From Corynebacterium afermentans subsp. afermentans (lineage in GTDB: Bacteria; Actinomycetota; Actinomycetes; Mycobacteriales; Mycobacteriaceae): a stretch of DNA of 64,000 bases. Location: positions 744,001 to 808,000 of the forward strand of contig NZ_CP046606.1 of NCBI RefSeq assembly GCF_030408355.1. Reading direction: 5' to 3'. Below are positions 42,996 to 51,637 of this stretch, piece by piece. The notes beneath the pieces were generated by a model that did no database searches, was not told the DNA's origin, and saw only the letters and a list, made by a program, of their open reading frames with translations. Numbering within the stretch: the stretch's first letter is position 1; the number at the start of each line of letters is the position of its first letter. The translations under genes and the position numbers were made by a program.

Positions 42996-44797
42996 CCGCG
43001 CACGTTGTGGCCGATGACTGCTGGCAGGAGCAGGGGAGCGTCGCCGAGCAGCGCCTTGAGGTTGCCGTCGCGCTCCACCGCACTGGTGACAGTGCGGACC
43101 TTCGAACCGGACTTGTCGCGCCCGCGACCCCGGTTCGCGCCAGCCGCCATAGGGCCCGCAGCGAAGGCGCCGCCTCGCGCGCCGTGGGCGTTGTTGCTTG
43201 CCGCACCGTTCGCCCCAGCGGCGGCGTAGGACGAGCCCGCGCCGCTGCCGCCAGCGCCTGCACCACCGATACCTGGGCGCATGCCGTTGACACCTTGCCC
43301 CGTTCCGGAGTGTGATCCGGCTCCAGCGTTGAACCCAGCACCTGCCCCCGTCCCAGCGCCGCGGCCAGCACCCGGCGCGGCACCGAAACCGCGGCCGTTA
43401 GCGAAGCCGCTACCGGCACCGCTGCCGGTAGTGACAGCGCCGCCTGAACTGGGGCGGGCGTTGTTGGCGAGCCCTGCGCTATTGCTTCGACCAGACGCTG
43501 CGCTGCGGCCACCTGCGACGGCGTTGCCCGGCGCGAGGCCAAGTCCCGCCGCACCGGTGCCGGCGTTGGCGGGGCTTGCGGCCGCGTTGGTGTGCGGCGT
43601 GCCGCTGAAACCGCTGATGGTCGGGGTGGCGGTGTTGACAGGGGAGGCGGGAGTGCTCGTCGACAAGCTGCCTGCTGCTGACGGGGCAGGCGGGGCGAGA
43701 ACCGCCGAAGCAGACTGGGTGGGAGCCGCGCCCGCGGCGATGCGCTCAAAGGTCTCAGGGGTGGGGCGGCCGTATTGCTGGATGACCTCCGCCGGCGACT
43801 TCGCGTGTGCGAGGTCGCCATAGCCGCGGCTGGTCAAAACCTCCTGGAGCCCGGGCGGCAGTTCAGTCGGCGTATACGACGTGGTGGCCGGGGCGGGCAC
43901 GTCGGTGCTGGCGTACGGCGTCGACGGCAGCTTGCCTGCCTCGGGCAACAGGCGGTTAAACGCTGGAATTGCCGGCTGGAGCCCCGAGGGGACGCGGACG
44001 GAGTACGACCCGAGATAGTCCGACTCGATCTGCCGTTTGATCTTCGGATCCTCCGCCGCGGCGTAGGCAGCTGCGGCGGCCGCCGCGTACATACTCTCCG
44101 AGTCCGCCGTCATGCCGAGCGCCTCCGTGTGGTTGGCGAGCGAACGCGAGTTCGCCACGTATTCCAAGCCCGCATTCTGAATCTGCGTGAGCTTTTTCAT
44201 CGCCTCTTGGATCCAGACAGTGTCCGCCGACGAACTCAAAGCGTGGTGGACCCCGTTGAGCTCATCCATGGCATCCGCGATGAGCTGAGCGTTGGAGTTC
44301 CAAAAATCCGACGCCGAGTACGCCAACGACGTATTGGTGAGGTTCAGATTCATTTCTGCGCCGAGCAACGACGTCTCCGACGCGGAGGATACGGCTGTGT
44401 TGTCGAACGTTTGGGTCTCCGGGTCCGCGGCTTTGAGCTGCTGGAACCCCTGGGAGTACATCGGCGTTAGCGCCTGAGCTGAATGGCCGAGCGGTGCCAG
44501 CAGCGAGCCCATCATCCCGGAGAACGACTCATCCGTCTGCTGCGTGTTGGTCAACGCCAGCCACAGGTTGTCTGCGGTGTGCTTCAGATACAGCGCGATA
44601 GCCTGGTTGGCCTCCGGTGCTCTCTCATCCCCGATCGGGCTGAGGCGCTCGCCCGCCTCATCCAAGCCTCCCGCGTTGGAGAACCCGGAGAGGGATGCCA
44701 GTTGTTTGCCACCCTGCCCCCTTATCACCGTCTTAGCTACTGAGCGAAGTTGGTCGATTGCCTTTTCGACCTCGGCTGAATCCAGTTTCAGAATCAT
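42992..44797 (-). CDS. ESX/PPE-like protein with Gly/Ala-rich C-terminal half
   Basis: 601 aa from ATG 44797 (SD AGGGGG). Residues 1-~265 look fully helical, with a WXG100-like front (ILKLDSAEVEKAIDQLRS) and a second helical block; Y245-AAA-E249 at a helix end fits the YxxxD/E type VII export signal. Residues ~330-560 are low-complexity Gly/Ala/Ser/Asn, and a more complex tail (VRTVTSAVERDGNLKALLGDA) closes it. No signal peptide. Substrate of a type VII system is inference; no ESX machinery gene is here. Confidence 0.62.
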   Translation of the reverse strand: MILKLDSAEVEKAIDQLRSVAKTVIRGQGGKQLASLSGFSNAGGLDEAGERLSPIGDERAPEANQAIALYLKHTADNLWLALTNTQQTDESFSGMMGSLLAPLGHSAQALTPMYSQGFQQLKAADPETQTFDNTAVSSASETSLLGAEMNLNLTNTSLAYSASDFWNSNAQLIADAMDELNGVHHALSSSADTVWIQEAMKKLTQIQNAGLEYVANSRSLANHTEALGMTADSESMYAAAAAAAYAAAEDPKIKRQIESDYLGSYSVRVPSGLQPAIPAFNRLLPEAGKLPSTPYASTDVPAPATTSYTPTELPPGLQEVLTSRGYGDLAHAKSPAEVIQQYGRPTPETFERIAAGAAPTQSASAVLAPPAPSAAGSLSTSTPASPVNTATPTISGFSGTPHTNAAASPANAGTGAAGLGLAPGNAVAGGRSAASGRSNSAGLANNARPSSGGAVTTGSGAGSGFANGRGFGAAPGAGRGAGTGAGAGFNAGAGSHSGTGQGVNGMRPGIGGAGAGGSGAGSSYAAAGANGAASNNAHGARGGAFAAGPMAAGANRGRGRDKSGSKVRTVTSAVERDGNLKALLGDAPLLLPAVIGHNVRG

Positions 44798-44882
44798 TTG
44801 TTCCCCCTGCGTATGAACCTGTATGAGCTCACCGTAGCCAGGCGGGTGTTGTATTTAAAGGGAGTGCTCACTTTAGTGAGCA

Positions 44883-45521
44883 TCAGCCTGCATTTGCCCT
44901 GTACAATTTTTCAAGATTCTGAACCGCTGTGTGGCAAATTGCGTCCTGGGAAGTCTCTTCGCCCCAGCCACTTACTAGGGAAACAAGACCCCCACGAACG
45001 GTATCCAATTGAGCGTAACAGTGAGCACCGAACTCACTGACGGGCCCGTATACAAATGCTTGAGGCAGAAGATTGGATTCGTACCCCGGAAGTAAAGTGA
45101 CTTGTTTTTCAACCTCGCCGCGAGAGGCGTTGTTTTGGGCAAACCCCTCAGAAGGAAATTGGGGATTATTGGAAAAATGACATAGCTTTAGTCCCCGCGC
45201 CAAACCCGCGTACTCCTCCGGGATCGGCTCCACGTTGTGGAAGCCGGCGGCGGCGAATTCTTCGGGGGAGATTTCGGTGCAGGGGTCGAAGATGTCGTCG
45301 CCGAGGGTGTAGGGGTCGAAGTCGCCGATTTCGAGGGTGCCGCTTTCGAAGTGGAACGCGGCGTGGGCCTCGGCGGAATCCGGGGAGTCGGCACCGTGCG
45401 AGGCGGACTCGGTGGTGTTTTGGCTGGGGGTGGGGGACGCAGGGGCGTCGATAGGCAAAGGCTCCGAAGCGCAACCCGCGAGTACCCCGCATGCAACGAG
45501 CCAAGCGATGTGGCGTTTCAC
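44883..45521 (-). CDS. DUF3558 lipoprotein
   Basis: 212 aa from GTG 45521, with GGAGGGG upstream. Lipoprotein signal VKRHIAWLVACGVLAGC, a Ser/Thr/Pro linker (DAPASPTPSQNTTESASHGA), then a DUF3558-like domain with the paired-Cys pattern (FDPCTEISPEEFAAAGF, LKLCHF, HCYAQL, AICHTAVQNLEKL). DUF3558 lipoproteins are common in mycolata, role unknown. Lies downstream of tRNA-Gln and 85 bp before the ESX-like gene. Confidence 0.83.
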   Translation of the reverse strand: MKRHIAWLVACGVLAGCASEPLPIDAPASPTPSQNTTESASHGADSPDSAEAHAAFHFESGTLEIGDFDPYTLGDDIFDPCTEISPEEFAAAGFHNVEPIPEEYAGLARGLKLCHFSNNPQFPSEGFAQNNASRGEVEKQVTLLPGYESNLLPQAFVYGPVSEFGAHCYAQLDTVRGGLVSLVSGWGEETSQDAICHTAVQNLEKLYRANAG

Positions 45522-45541
45522 GTACCCCTCCAATAAAAAAG

Positions 45542-45613
45542 CTTCCCCACCAGGACTCGAACCTAGAATGACGGTACCAAAAACCGTAGTGTTGCCGATT
45601 ACACCATGGGGAA
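45542..45613 (-). tRNA. tRNA-Gln (anticodon UUG)
   Basis: 72 nt. Acceptor TTCCCCA pairs fully with TGGGGAA; T8-G9; anticodon stem ACGGT/ACCGT with loop TTTTGGT giving UUG; T-arm contains GGTTCGAGTCC. Discriminator G, as in Gln tRNAs. CCA is not encoded; a run of T follows at once, serving as terminator. Confidence 0.93.
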
Positions 45614-45690
45614 TAGCACCGCTGATTGTAGACCAGACCCGCCAACTGCCAAAGACGGGGTTAATACTACGACGCTCTAAGCTAGGTCGC

Positions 45691-46344
45691 ATGGCTCGAA
45701 GGCGAATGACAGCACCCCAGCGCAGAGATCAGTTGATCGGAGTGGGGCGCCAGGCATTCGCTGAGCGCGGGTTCGATGGCATTTCCATGGAGGAGATCGC
45801 GGCGCGCGCCGGGGTGTCCAAGCCTGTGGTGTACGAGCATTTCGGCAGCAAGGAAGGCCTGTACCAGGAAGTTGTGCGGCTGGAGATGGCCCGGCTGGAG
45901 CGCACGATTACGTCGAACATTCAGGCCGGCCCGTGGCGCGACCGCATTGAGCGCGGCGTGCTGGCGTTACTCACGTACGTGGAGGAGGAGACGGACGGGT
46001 TTGTCATCCTCGCGCACGGGCAGCTGCCAGGGGAGGGGCGGACGTATTCGACGATTCTCAACCGCGTCACCGCCGAGGTGAGTTACCTGCTGGGAGAGGC
46101 GTTTAAGCACCGCGGGCTCGACGAGTCGATGGCGGGCCTGTACGGTCAGGCGCTTGTCGGCACCGTCTCCAATTCTGCGCTGTGGTGGCTGGACGAGCGC
46201 ACGCCGGACAAGCACACTGTGGCGGCGCACATTTCCAACTTGTGCTGGAACGGGTTGCGGGGGATGGAAGCGCAGCCGCGCGTGTACGGAAGCGGCCAGG
46301 CGAGCGACGAGACAAGCGACGAAACCGCAGAGAAGGATGCGTAA
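45691..46344 (+). CDS. TetR-family regulator
   Basis: 217 aa from ATG 45691; a TAAGCT box ends exactly 7 nt before it (45678-45683). HTH at ~12-58 (FDGISMEEIAARAGVSKPVVYEHFGSKEGLYQEVVR). The domain 85-200 matches the TetR_C group of mycobacterial/corynebacterial regulators, and the tail is acidic and polar. It is 5 bp upstream of mfd and may be co-transcribed; its targets are not evident. Confidence 0.87.
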   Translation: MARRRMTAPQRRDQLIGVGRQAFAERGFDGISMEEIAARAGVSKPVVYEHFGSKEGLYQEVVRLEMARLERTITSNIQAGPWRDRIERGVLALLTYVEEETDGFVILAHGQLPGEGRTYSTILNRVTAEVSYLLGEAFKHRGLDESMAGLYGQALVGTVSNSALWWLDERTPDKHTVAAHISNLCWNGLRGMEAQPRVYGSGQASDETSDETAEKDA

Positions 46345-46349
46345 GACAC

Positions 46350-49300
46350 ATGACTGAAACCACCCCGCCCGTGTTGGGCGGTTTGCTCACGGCGGCGCTG
46401 ACGGACCCGAAGTTGAAGGGGTTGGTCACGCACGTGGGCGAGGATTCGTTGCACGTCACTGGCATCGACCAGGTGCGCTCCTGGGCGGCCGGTGCGATTG
46501 CGCGCGAGACGCCGGTGCTTTTGGTCACGGCTACCGGCCACGAGGCGGAGGATCTTGCGGCGGAGCTGAAGGCCATTTTGGGCGAGGAGAAGGTCGCGCA
46601 GTTCCCGGCGTATGAGACGCTGCCGCACGAGCGTCTTTCGCCGGCGCCGGACATTGTGGGGCGCCGCTCGAAGGTGCTGTGGGAGATGCCGCGCGTGATC
46701 GTCGCGGCGGCGCGTGCGGTGTGCCAGCCGGTGCTGCCACCTGCCCAGCCGATCAGCATCGCGGTGGACCAGGAGCACGACTTTGAGGACCTGACCGCGA
46801 AGCTGGTGCACTTCGCGTACAACCATGTGGACATGGTGGCGCAGCGCGGCGAGTTCGCCACCCGCGGCGGCATCATCGATGTCTTCCCGACTACCGCGCA
46901 AAACCCGGTACGCATCGAGTTCTGGGGCGACGAGGTCACCGACATCCGCTCGTTCGCAGTCGCGGACCAGCGCACCATCGAAGAGGTGCGGTCGGTCGAT
47001 CTGCACCCTGCGAGGCAATTGCTTATCGACGATACCGTGGCCGCCAAGGCCGACGACCTCGCGCGAAAGTTCCCCTCGAACCCGACGCTGTCGTCGCTGC
47101 TGGCCCGCATCTCGGAGAAGCAGCCGGCGGACGGCATGGAAGCGCTCATCCCGGCGCTGACGGACAAGCAGTACTCGGTGCTGCCGGAGCTCATGCCCGC
47201 CGGCTCCGTGGTGATGGTGACCAACCCGGAGAAGGTGCGCACCCGCATCGCTGATTTGGAGGCGACGGACCGCGAGTTCCTCAAGGCCGGCTGGGAGGCA
47301 GCCGCCATGGGTGCCGAGGGGCCTGTGGTGGTGGAGGGCCTGGACGTGTCCGCCTCGTCGTACCGCTCCTACGAGTCGCTGGAGGTTTCCGCGTCCAAGG
47401 CCGGCAACGCCTGGTGGACGTTCGCCCCGCCCGGCATGTTCGCCGCCGACGACGCGGAGACGCTGCCGCTGGAGTTCGAGGCCGCGCCTGCGCCGAAGGG
47501 CGACCCGAAGGCGATCGAGCAGCTCTACGCCACGCTGAAGCTCTACATCGGCCAAAACCACGGCAAGGTCGCGTTCGTGGCACCGGCTAAGGGCACGATC
47601 GACCGCATGGCGGAGCGCCTGCGCGAGCACGGCATCTCCGCCCGCGTGGCCACGCCCGGCCTGGAGCCCGTCGAGGGCGCGGTGACCCTGTACCAGGCCC
47701 TGTCGCACGCGGGCCTGGTCTTCGGCGGGCCGAACCTGGTCGTGGTCACCGAAACTGACGTCACCGGCAACCGCGTGGGTGATATCGCAGGTGCTAAACG
47801 ACGGGCCCCGCGCCGCCGCAACCGCGTCGACCCGCTTGCCCTGCAGCCTGGCGACTTCGTGGTGCACGACACCCACGGCATCGGCAAGTTCGTGAAGATG
47901 GCGGAGCGCACCGTCAAAGCCGGCGACGAGGACTCCCGCCGCGAGTACATCGTGCTGGAGTACCAGCCCGCCAAGCGCGGCCAGCCCGGCGACCAGCTTT
48001 GGGTGCCAATGGAGTCTCTGGACCTGCTGAGTAAGTACACCGGGGGCGAGAAGCCGTCGCTAAGCAAAATGGGCGGCTCAGACTGGAAGTCGACGAAGCG
48101 CAAGGCGCGCGCCGCGGTCCGCGAGATCGCAGGCGAGCTGGTGGAGCTCTACGCCAAGCGCCAGGCCGCGCCGGGCCATGCGTTCGCGCCGGACACCCCG
48201 TGGCAGCACGAGATGGAAGACGCCTTCCCGTTCGTGGAGACCGAAGACCAGCTCACCGCCATCGACGCGGTGAAGTCAGACATGGAAAAGCCCACGCCGA
48301 TGGACCGCGTCATCGTGGGCGACGTGGGCTTCGGCAAAACCGAGGTCGCCGTGCGCGCCGCGTTCAAGGCGGTTCAGGACGGCAAACAGGTCGCGGTACT
48401 CGTGCCCACGACGCTTCTGGCTCAGCAGCACTTCTCCACGTTCAACCAGCGCATGGACAGCTTCGGGGTGACCGTGCGCGAACTGTCGCGTTTTACCACC
48501 GCCGCAGAGTCGAAGGAGATTATCTCCGGGCTTGCGGATGGCTCGGTGGACATCGTCATCGGCACCCACCGCCTGCTGCAGACGGGCGTGCAGTGGAAGA
48601 ACCTCGGCCTGATCATCGTGGACGAGGAGCAGCGCTTCGGCGTCGAGCACAAGGAGCACATCAAGGCGTTGAAATCGCATGTGGACGTGCTGACCATGAC
48701 CGCGACGCCGATCCCGCGCACCCTGGAGATGTCGCTGACCGGCATCCGCGAGATGACCTCCATCACCACCGCGCCGGAGGACCGCCACCCCGTGCTGACC
48801 TATGTCGGCCCGCAGGAAGACAAGCAGGTCGCCGCCGCGATCCGCCGCGAGCTGCTCCGCGACGGCCAGGTCTTCTACATCCACAACAAAGTCTCCGACA
48901 TTGAAAAGACCGCCCGCCAGCTTCGCGAGCTGGTCCCGGAGGCGCGCATCGTCGTCGCCCACGGCCAGATGAGCGAGCAAGTGCTCGAGCAGACCGTGCA
49001 GGGGTTTTGGAACCGTGAGTACGACATCATGGTCTGCACCACCATCGTGGAAACCGGCCTGGACATCGCCAACGCCAACACCCTGATCGTGGAAAACGCC
49101 CAGAACATGGGCTTAAGCCAGCTACACCAGTTGCGCGGGCGCGTGGGGCGCTCCCGCGAGCGCGCCTACGCGTATTTTTTGTACCCGAAGGACAAAACGC
49201 TCACGGAGACCTCCTACGACCGACTGGCCACCATCGCCCAGAACAACGACTTAGGCTCCGGTATCGCCGTGGCGCAAAAGGACCTGGAGATCCGCGGCGC

Positions 49301-49982
49301 CGGCAACGTGTTGGGCGCCGAGCAGTCCGGCCACATCGCCGGGGTGGGCTTCGACATGTATGTGCGCCTGGTTAGCGAGGCCGTGGAGACCTTCAAGGGG
49401 CTCATGAGCGGCGAGCCTGTCGACGCCACCGACAAGGGCCCCAAGGAAATCCGCGTGGATCTGCCCGTGGACGCGCACATCCCGGAGACTTACATTAACT
49501 CCGAGCGGCTGCGCCTGGAGGTCTACCGCAAGCTCGCCGAGGCGCGCGACGACGACGCCCTGACCGCCGCCGCCGACGACATGATCGACCGTTTCGGTGC
49601 CCTGCCGAGCGAGGTCGAGCACCTCATGGCGGTGGCGCGGCTGCGCAACCAAGCCCGCGAGGTGGGTGTTTCCGACATCCTCACCCAGGGCAGCCGCATC
49701 AAGCTGCACCCGGTGGAGCTGCCGGACTCCAAGCAGGTGCGCCTGAAGCGCCTTTACCCGGGCGCGAACTTCCGCGCCGCGGCGAAGGCGCTGCAGGTGC
49801 CGATGCCGCGCGAAGGTGGCGCGAAGCGCGCCCTGAACGCGCCGAACCTGCGCGATACGGAGCTGTTGCAGTGGGTGGCCGACTTCATGACGGAGATGCT
49901 CGACGCGCCGCAGATTTCCGTCGCGGGGGCCACCAAAGCTGAGGAGAAGCCGAAAAAGAAGGTGTTCTCCGTCAGCGAGTAG
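46350..49982 (+). CDS. mfd: Transcription-repair coupling factor
   Basis: 1210 aa from ATG 46350. UvrB-homology N-terminus, RNA-polymerase interaction domain (DPLALQPGDFVVHDTHGIGKFVKM), then helicase motifs: VGDVGFGKTEVAVRAAF, DEEQRFGVEHKE, TATPIPRTLEMSL and the TRG region, ending in a TRCF domain. It displaces stalled RNA polymerase and recruits UvrA. Full length. Confidence 0.97.
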   Translation: MTETTPPVLGGLLTAALTDPKLKGLVTHVGEDSLHVTGIDQVRSWAAGAIARETPVLLVTATGHEAEDLAAELKAILGEEKVAQFPAYETLPHERLSPAPDIVGRRSKVLWEMPRVIVAAARAVCQPVLPPAQPISIAVDQEHDFEDLTAKLVHFAYNHVDMVAQRGEFATRGGIIDVFPTTAQNPVRIEFWGDEVTDIRSFAVADQRTIEEVRSVDLHPARQLLIDDTVAAKADDLARKFPSNPTLSSLLARISEKQPADGMEALIPALTDKQYSVLPELMPAGSVVMVTNPEKVRTRIADLEATDREFLKAGWEAAAMGAEGPVVVEGLDVSASSYRSYESLEVSASKAGNAWWTFAPPGMFAADDAETLPLEFEAAPAPKGDPKAIEQLYATLKLYIGQNHGKVAFVAPAKGTIDRMAERLREHGISARVATPGLEPVEGAVTLYQALSHAGLVFGGPNLVVVTETDVTGNRVGDIAGAKRRAPRRRNRVDPLALQPGDFVVHDTHGIGKFVKMAERTVKAGDEDSRREYIVLEYQPAKRGQPGDQLWVPMESLDLLSKYTGGEKPSLSKMGGSDWKSTKRKARAAVREIAGELVELYAKRQAAPGHAFAPDTPWQHEMEDAFPFVETEDQLTAIDAVKSDMEKPTPMDRVIVGDVGFGKTEVAVRAAFKAVQDGKQVAVLVPTTLLAQQHFSTFNQRMDSFGVTVRELSRFTTAAESKEIISGLADGSVDIVIGTHRLLQTGVQWKNLGLIIVDEEQRFGVEHKEHIKALKSHVDVLTMTATPIPRTLEMSLTGIREMTSITTAPEDRHPVLTYVGPQEDKQVAAAIRRELLRDGQVFYIHNKVSDIEKTARQLRELVPEARIVVAHGQMSEQVLEQTVQGFWNREYDIMVCTTIVETGLDIANANTLIVENAQNMGLSQLHQLRGRVGRSRERAYAYFLYPKDKTLTETSYDRLATIAQNNDLGSGIAVAQKDLEIRGAGNVLGAEQSGHIAGVGFDMYVRLVSEAVETFKGLMSGEPVDATDKGPKEIRVDLPVDAHIPETYINSERLRLEVYRKLAEARDDDALTAAADDMIDRFGALPSEVEHLMAVARLRNQAREVGVSDILTQGSRIKLHPVELPDSKQVRLKRLYPGANFRAAAKALQVPMPREGGAKRALNAPNLRDTELLQWVADFMTEMLDAPQISVAGATKAEEKPKKKVFSVSE

Positions 49983-50171
49983 GCGGTTCGGGCTCCTGGG
50001 TGGTCTGTGGGGAGCGCGACTCCTGGGCGGTGCTCGGTTCCGCGGCCCCACGCCTCCCGCGCGCAGGATCCAGCTAGTAGGACCCAGCTAATTGCGATTT
50101 TTTGGCGAATAGCTGGGTCCTACTAGCTGGATTCGCGAAAGGGGAGAGGAGGCCGACGCTGCCCCCGCGTC
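49983..50171. other. Intergenic region between mfd and the CPBP gene
   Basis: 189 bp with convergent genes either side. Its notable content is the 23-bp perfect inverted repeat at 50068-50132. The rest has no recognised feature. Confidence 0.6.
50068..50132. repeat. Perfect 23-bp inverted repeat with 19-bp loop
   Basis: Arms 50068-50090 and 50110-50132 are exact reverse complements; each contains CAGCTA twice. The loop (50091-50109) includes TTTTTT. The stem is far longer than a normal terminator, and the arm length is exact. It may be a bidirectional terminator between the convergent mfd and CPBP genes, or a dispersed palindromic element. No target-site duplication or ORF seen. Confidence 0.85.
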
Positions 50172-50792
50172 CTAGAAGAACTGGGGCAGGATGAGCAGCA
50201 TCCCGATGCTCCAGGTCAGGTGCACGGCGACCGGGGAGTAGAGCCGGCCAGTTTTCGCCGCTTCGAAGTAGGCCACCGCCCCAAGCACGCCGGCGGCGAA
50301 CACCAGCAGCGGCACGCCCATCACGCACGTGACCAGGCAGTAGACCAGCGTGGACCACACGCCGGCCTGCACCACCGACTGGCCCATGCCCCGCAGCTGA
50401 TGCGGTACAACGTCGCGGAACACCAGCTCCTCGCCGAGGCCGTTGACCACCAGCACCAGCAGCGTCAGGGCGTATCCGCCCTTGTCGGGCGTGTCCAGCA
50501 GCTCCGCCGCGGGGCCAGCGAGGAAGGGGATGTGCTGTACCACCAGGGCGCCGAGGACGAACACGAGCGCCAGAGCGGCACCGATGAGGGCGCCCCGGAG
50601 GACGTCGATAAGCTTTTTGGGCCCCATAAACGCCTGGCGGTTGCCCCAGAGCCACCACGCGGCCGCGTACACCACGGCGGTAAAGGCGGTGGCCCAGTAG
50701 AAGCCCGCGGTGCCGTCGCCGGCGCGGCGCGCGAGAAAGAGTCCGAGTGCGCCGAGGGCGCACGGAGCTAAGAAGAGCCATTGCCTGGTCAA
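50172..50792 (-). CDS. CPBP-family intramembrane metalloprotease
   Basis: 206 aa from TTG 50792, fixed by GGAG 7 nt upstream (50803-50800). About six TM helices; motif 1 GLGEELVFRDVVP has EExxxR, motif 2 is missing an obvious FxxxH, and motif 3 HLTWSIGM supplies a His. CPBP (Abi) proteins process prenylated peptides or act in bacteriocin self-immunity; target unknown. Start codon is the least certain part. Confidence 0.78.
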   Translation of the reverse strand: MTRQWLFLAPCALGALGLFLARRAGDGTAGFYWATAFTAVVYAAAWWLWGNRQAFMGPKKLIDVLRGALIGAALALVFVLGALVVQHIPFLAGPAAELLDTPDKGGYALTLLVLVVNGLGEELVFRDVVPHQLRGMGQSVVQAGVWSTLVYCLVTCVMGVPLLVFAAGVLGAVAYFEAAKTGRLYSPVAVHLTWSIGMLLILPQFF

Positions 50793-50842
50793 GCGGGATC
50801 TCCGTCCAAATACATTCGCCGGTCCGGGAGTAAGATTACGGC

Positions 50843-50959
50843 ATGGTTGCACAACGAACTGGTCTGGTCACCGGGGCGACGGGCTACGTCGGCGGGCCGG
50901 ACCCGGTCGGCAGTTACTTCACGGAGAAGGTGATCATCTCGGTGTCGAGAGCCGATTGA
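50843..50959 (+). pseudogene. Decayed remnant of an NAD(P)-binding SDR/epimerase gene
   Basis: An ATG at 50843, 6 nt after a TAAGAT box, opens MVAQRTGLVTGATGYVGG, the exact Rossmann start of NmrA/epimerase-type SDRs, but after 18 codons the family is lost and a stop follows at codon 39. The sequence to about 51060 has no continuous frame resembling the rest of the gene. This looks like an internal deletion leaving promoter plus first codons. Confidence 0.6.
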
Positions 50960-51186
50960 ACCCGGGGCATCGGTATCGCGGTTGTCGTCTTTGATGTCAC
51001 GACCAACATAGTGGGCCCGAGGCGGTTTATTCCGAAGCTGGAGTTTTAGATTCGGCGGGGCTAGCACCTGCTGTTTCTGTTCTGAAGGTTGTTCTGGGCA
51101 AAGGCCACCCGACCAGCTCCGCTCGGTGAAAATGAGCTGGCCGATTGCGGTTTGCGCACGCCGGGGAAGTACGATGTTTCCCCGTC
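50960..51186. other. Intergenic stretch before the tRNA
   Basis: About 230 bp between the SDR remnant and the tRNA. An open stretch near 50961-51050 could be more eroded coding DNA. The tRNA promoter should lie in the last 60 bp. No convincing gene. Confidence 0.5.
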
Positions 51187-51263
51187 GCCCCTATAGCCCA
51201 ATTGGCAGAGGCAGCGGACTTAAAATCCGCCCAGTGTCGGTTCGAGCCCGACTGGGGGCACCA
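51187..51263 (+). tRNA. tRNA with UAA anticodon, nominally tRNA-Leu, class I architecture
   Basis: 77 nt including encoded CCA. Acceptor GCCCCTA/TGGGGGC; D-arm with GCC-...-GGC; anticodon stem GCGGA/TCCGC with loop CTTAAAA, so anticodon UAA; variable region only 5 nt (51231-51235); T-arm GTCGG-TTCGAGC-CCGAC; discriminator A. Leucine tRNAs normally have a long variable arm, so this is an unusual form. Confidence 0.9.
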
Positions 51264-51266
51264 CGA

Positions 51267-51620
51267 TTATTTCGCTGCGCCGAGCGCCGCCTTGATCAGC
51301 GGGATCTGCAGCGGCAGGCGTCCGATGGAAATGATCTGCTTCTGCCACGGCTCGTTGCGCCACTGCCACGCCATGTTGAAGTTGGCGGGCCACACCGCGG
51401 CGAGCAGCGCAGCGGCGAACTTCCCGCCGGCAGCCCGCGTTTTCGGGTTTGACAGCAGGGCAGCGGCGGCGAGCTCGGCCACGCCGGAGACGTAGGTGTA
51501 GGTGCGTGCGGAGCCGGGAAGGGCGTCGGGCACGATGCCGTCGAAAGGCTCAGTCTTTGCAAAGTGGAGCACGCCCGCGCCAGCGAATAGGGGAATGAGG
51601 AACTTCTGAAACTTGGTCAC
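51267..51620 (-). CDS. DoxX-like membrane protein
   Basis: 117 aa from GTG 51620, with a TACTCT box 7 nt upstream suggesting a leaderless start. Four hydrophobic segments: LIPLFAGAGVLHFAKTEPFDGIVP, a YVSGVAELAAAALLSN helix, AALLAAVWPANFNMAWQWRN and the end. The HFAKTEPFDGIVPDALPG motif is the DoxX-type/DUF4267-like pattern. Role unknown, perhaps redox at the membrane. Confidence 0.8.
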   Translation of the reverse strand: MTKFQKFLIPLFAGAGVLHFAKTEPFDGIVPDALPGSARTYTYVSGVAELAAAALLSNPKTRAAGGKFAAALLAAVWPANFNMAWQWRNEPWQKQIISIGRLPLQIPLIKAALGAAK

Positions 51621-51637
51621 CTTGCCGAGAGTACGTC

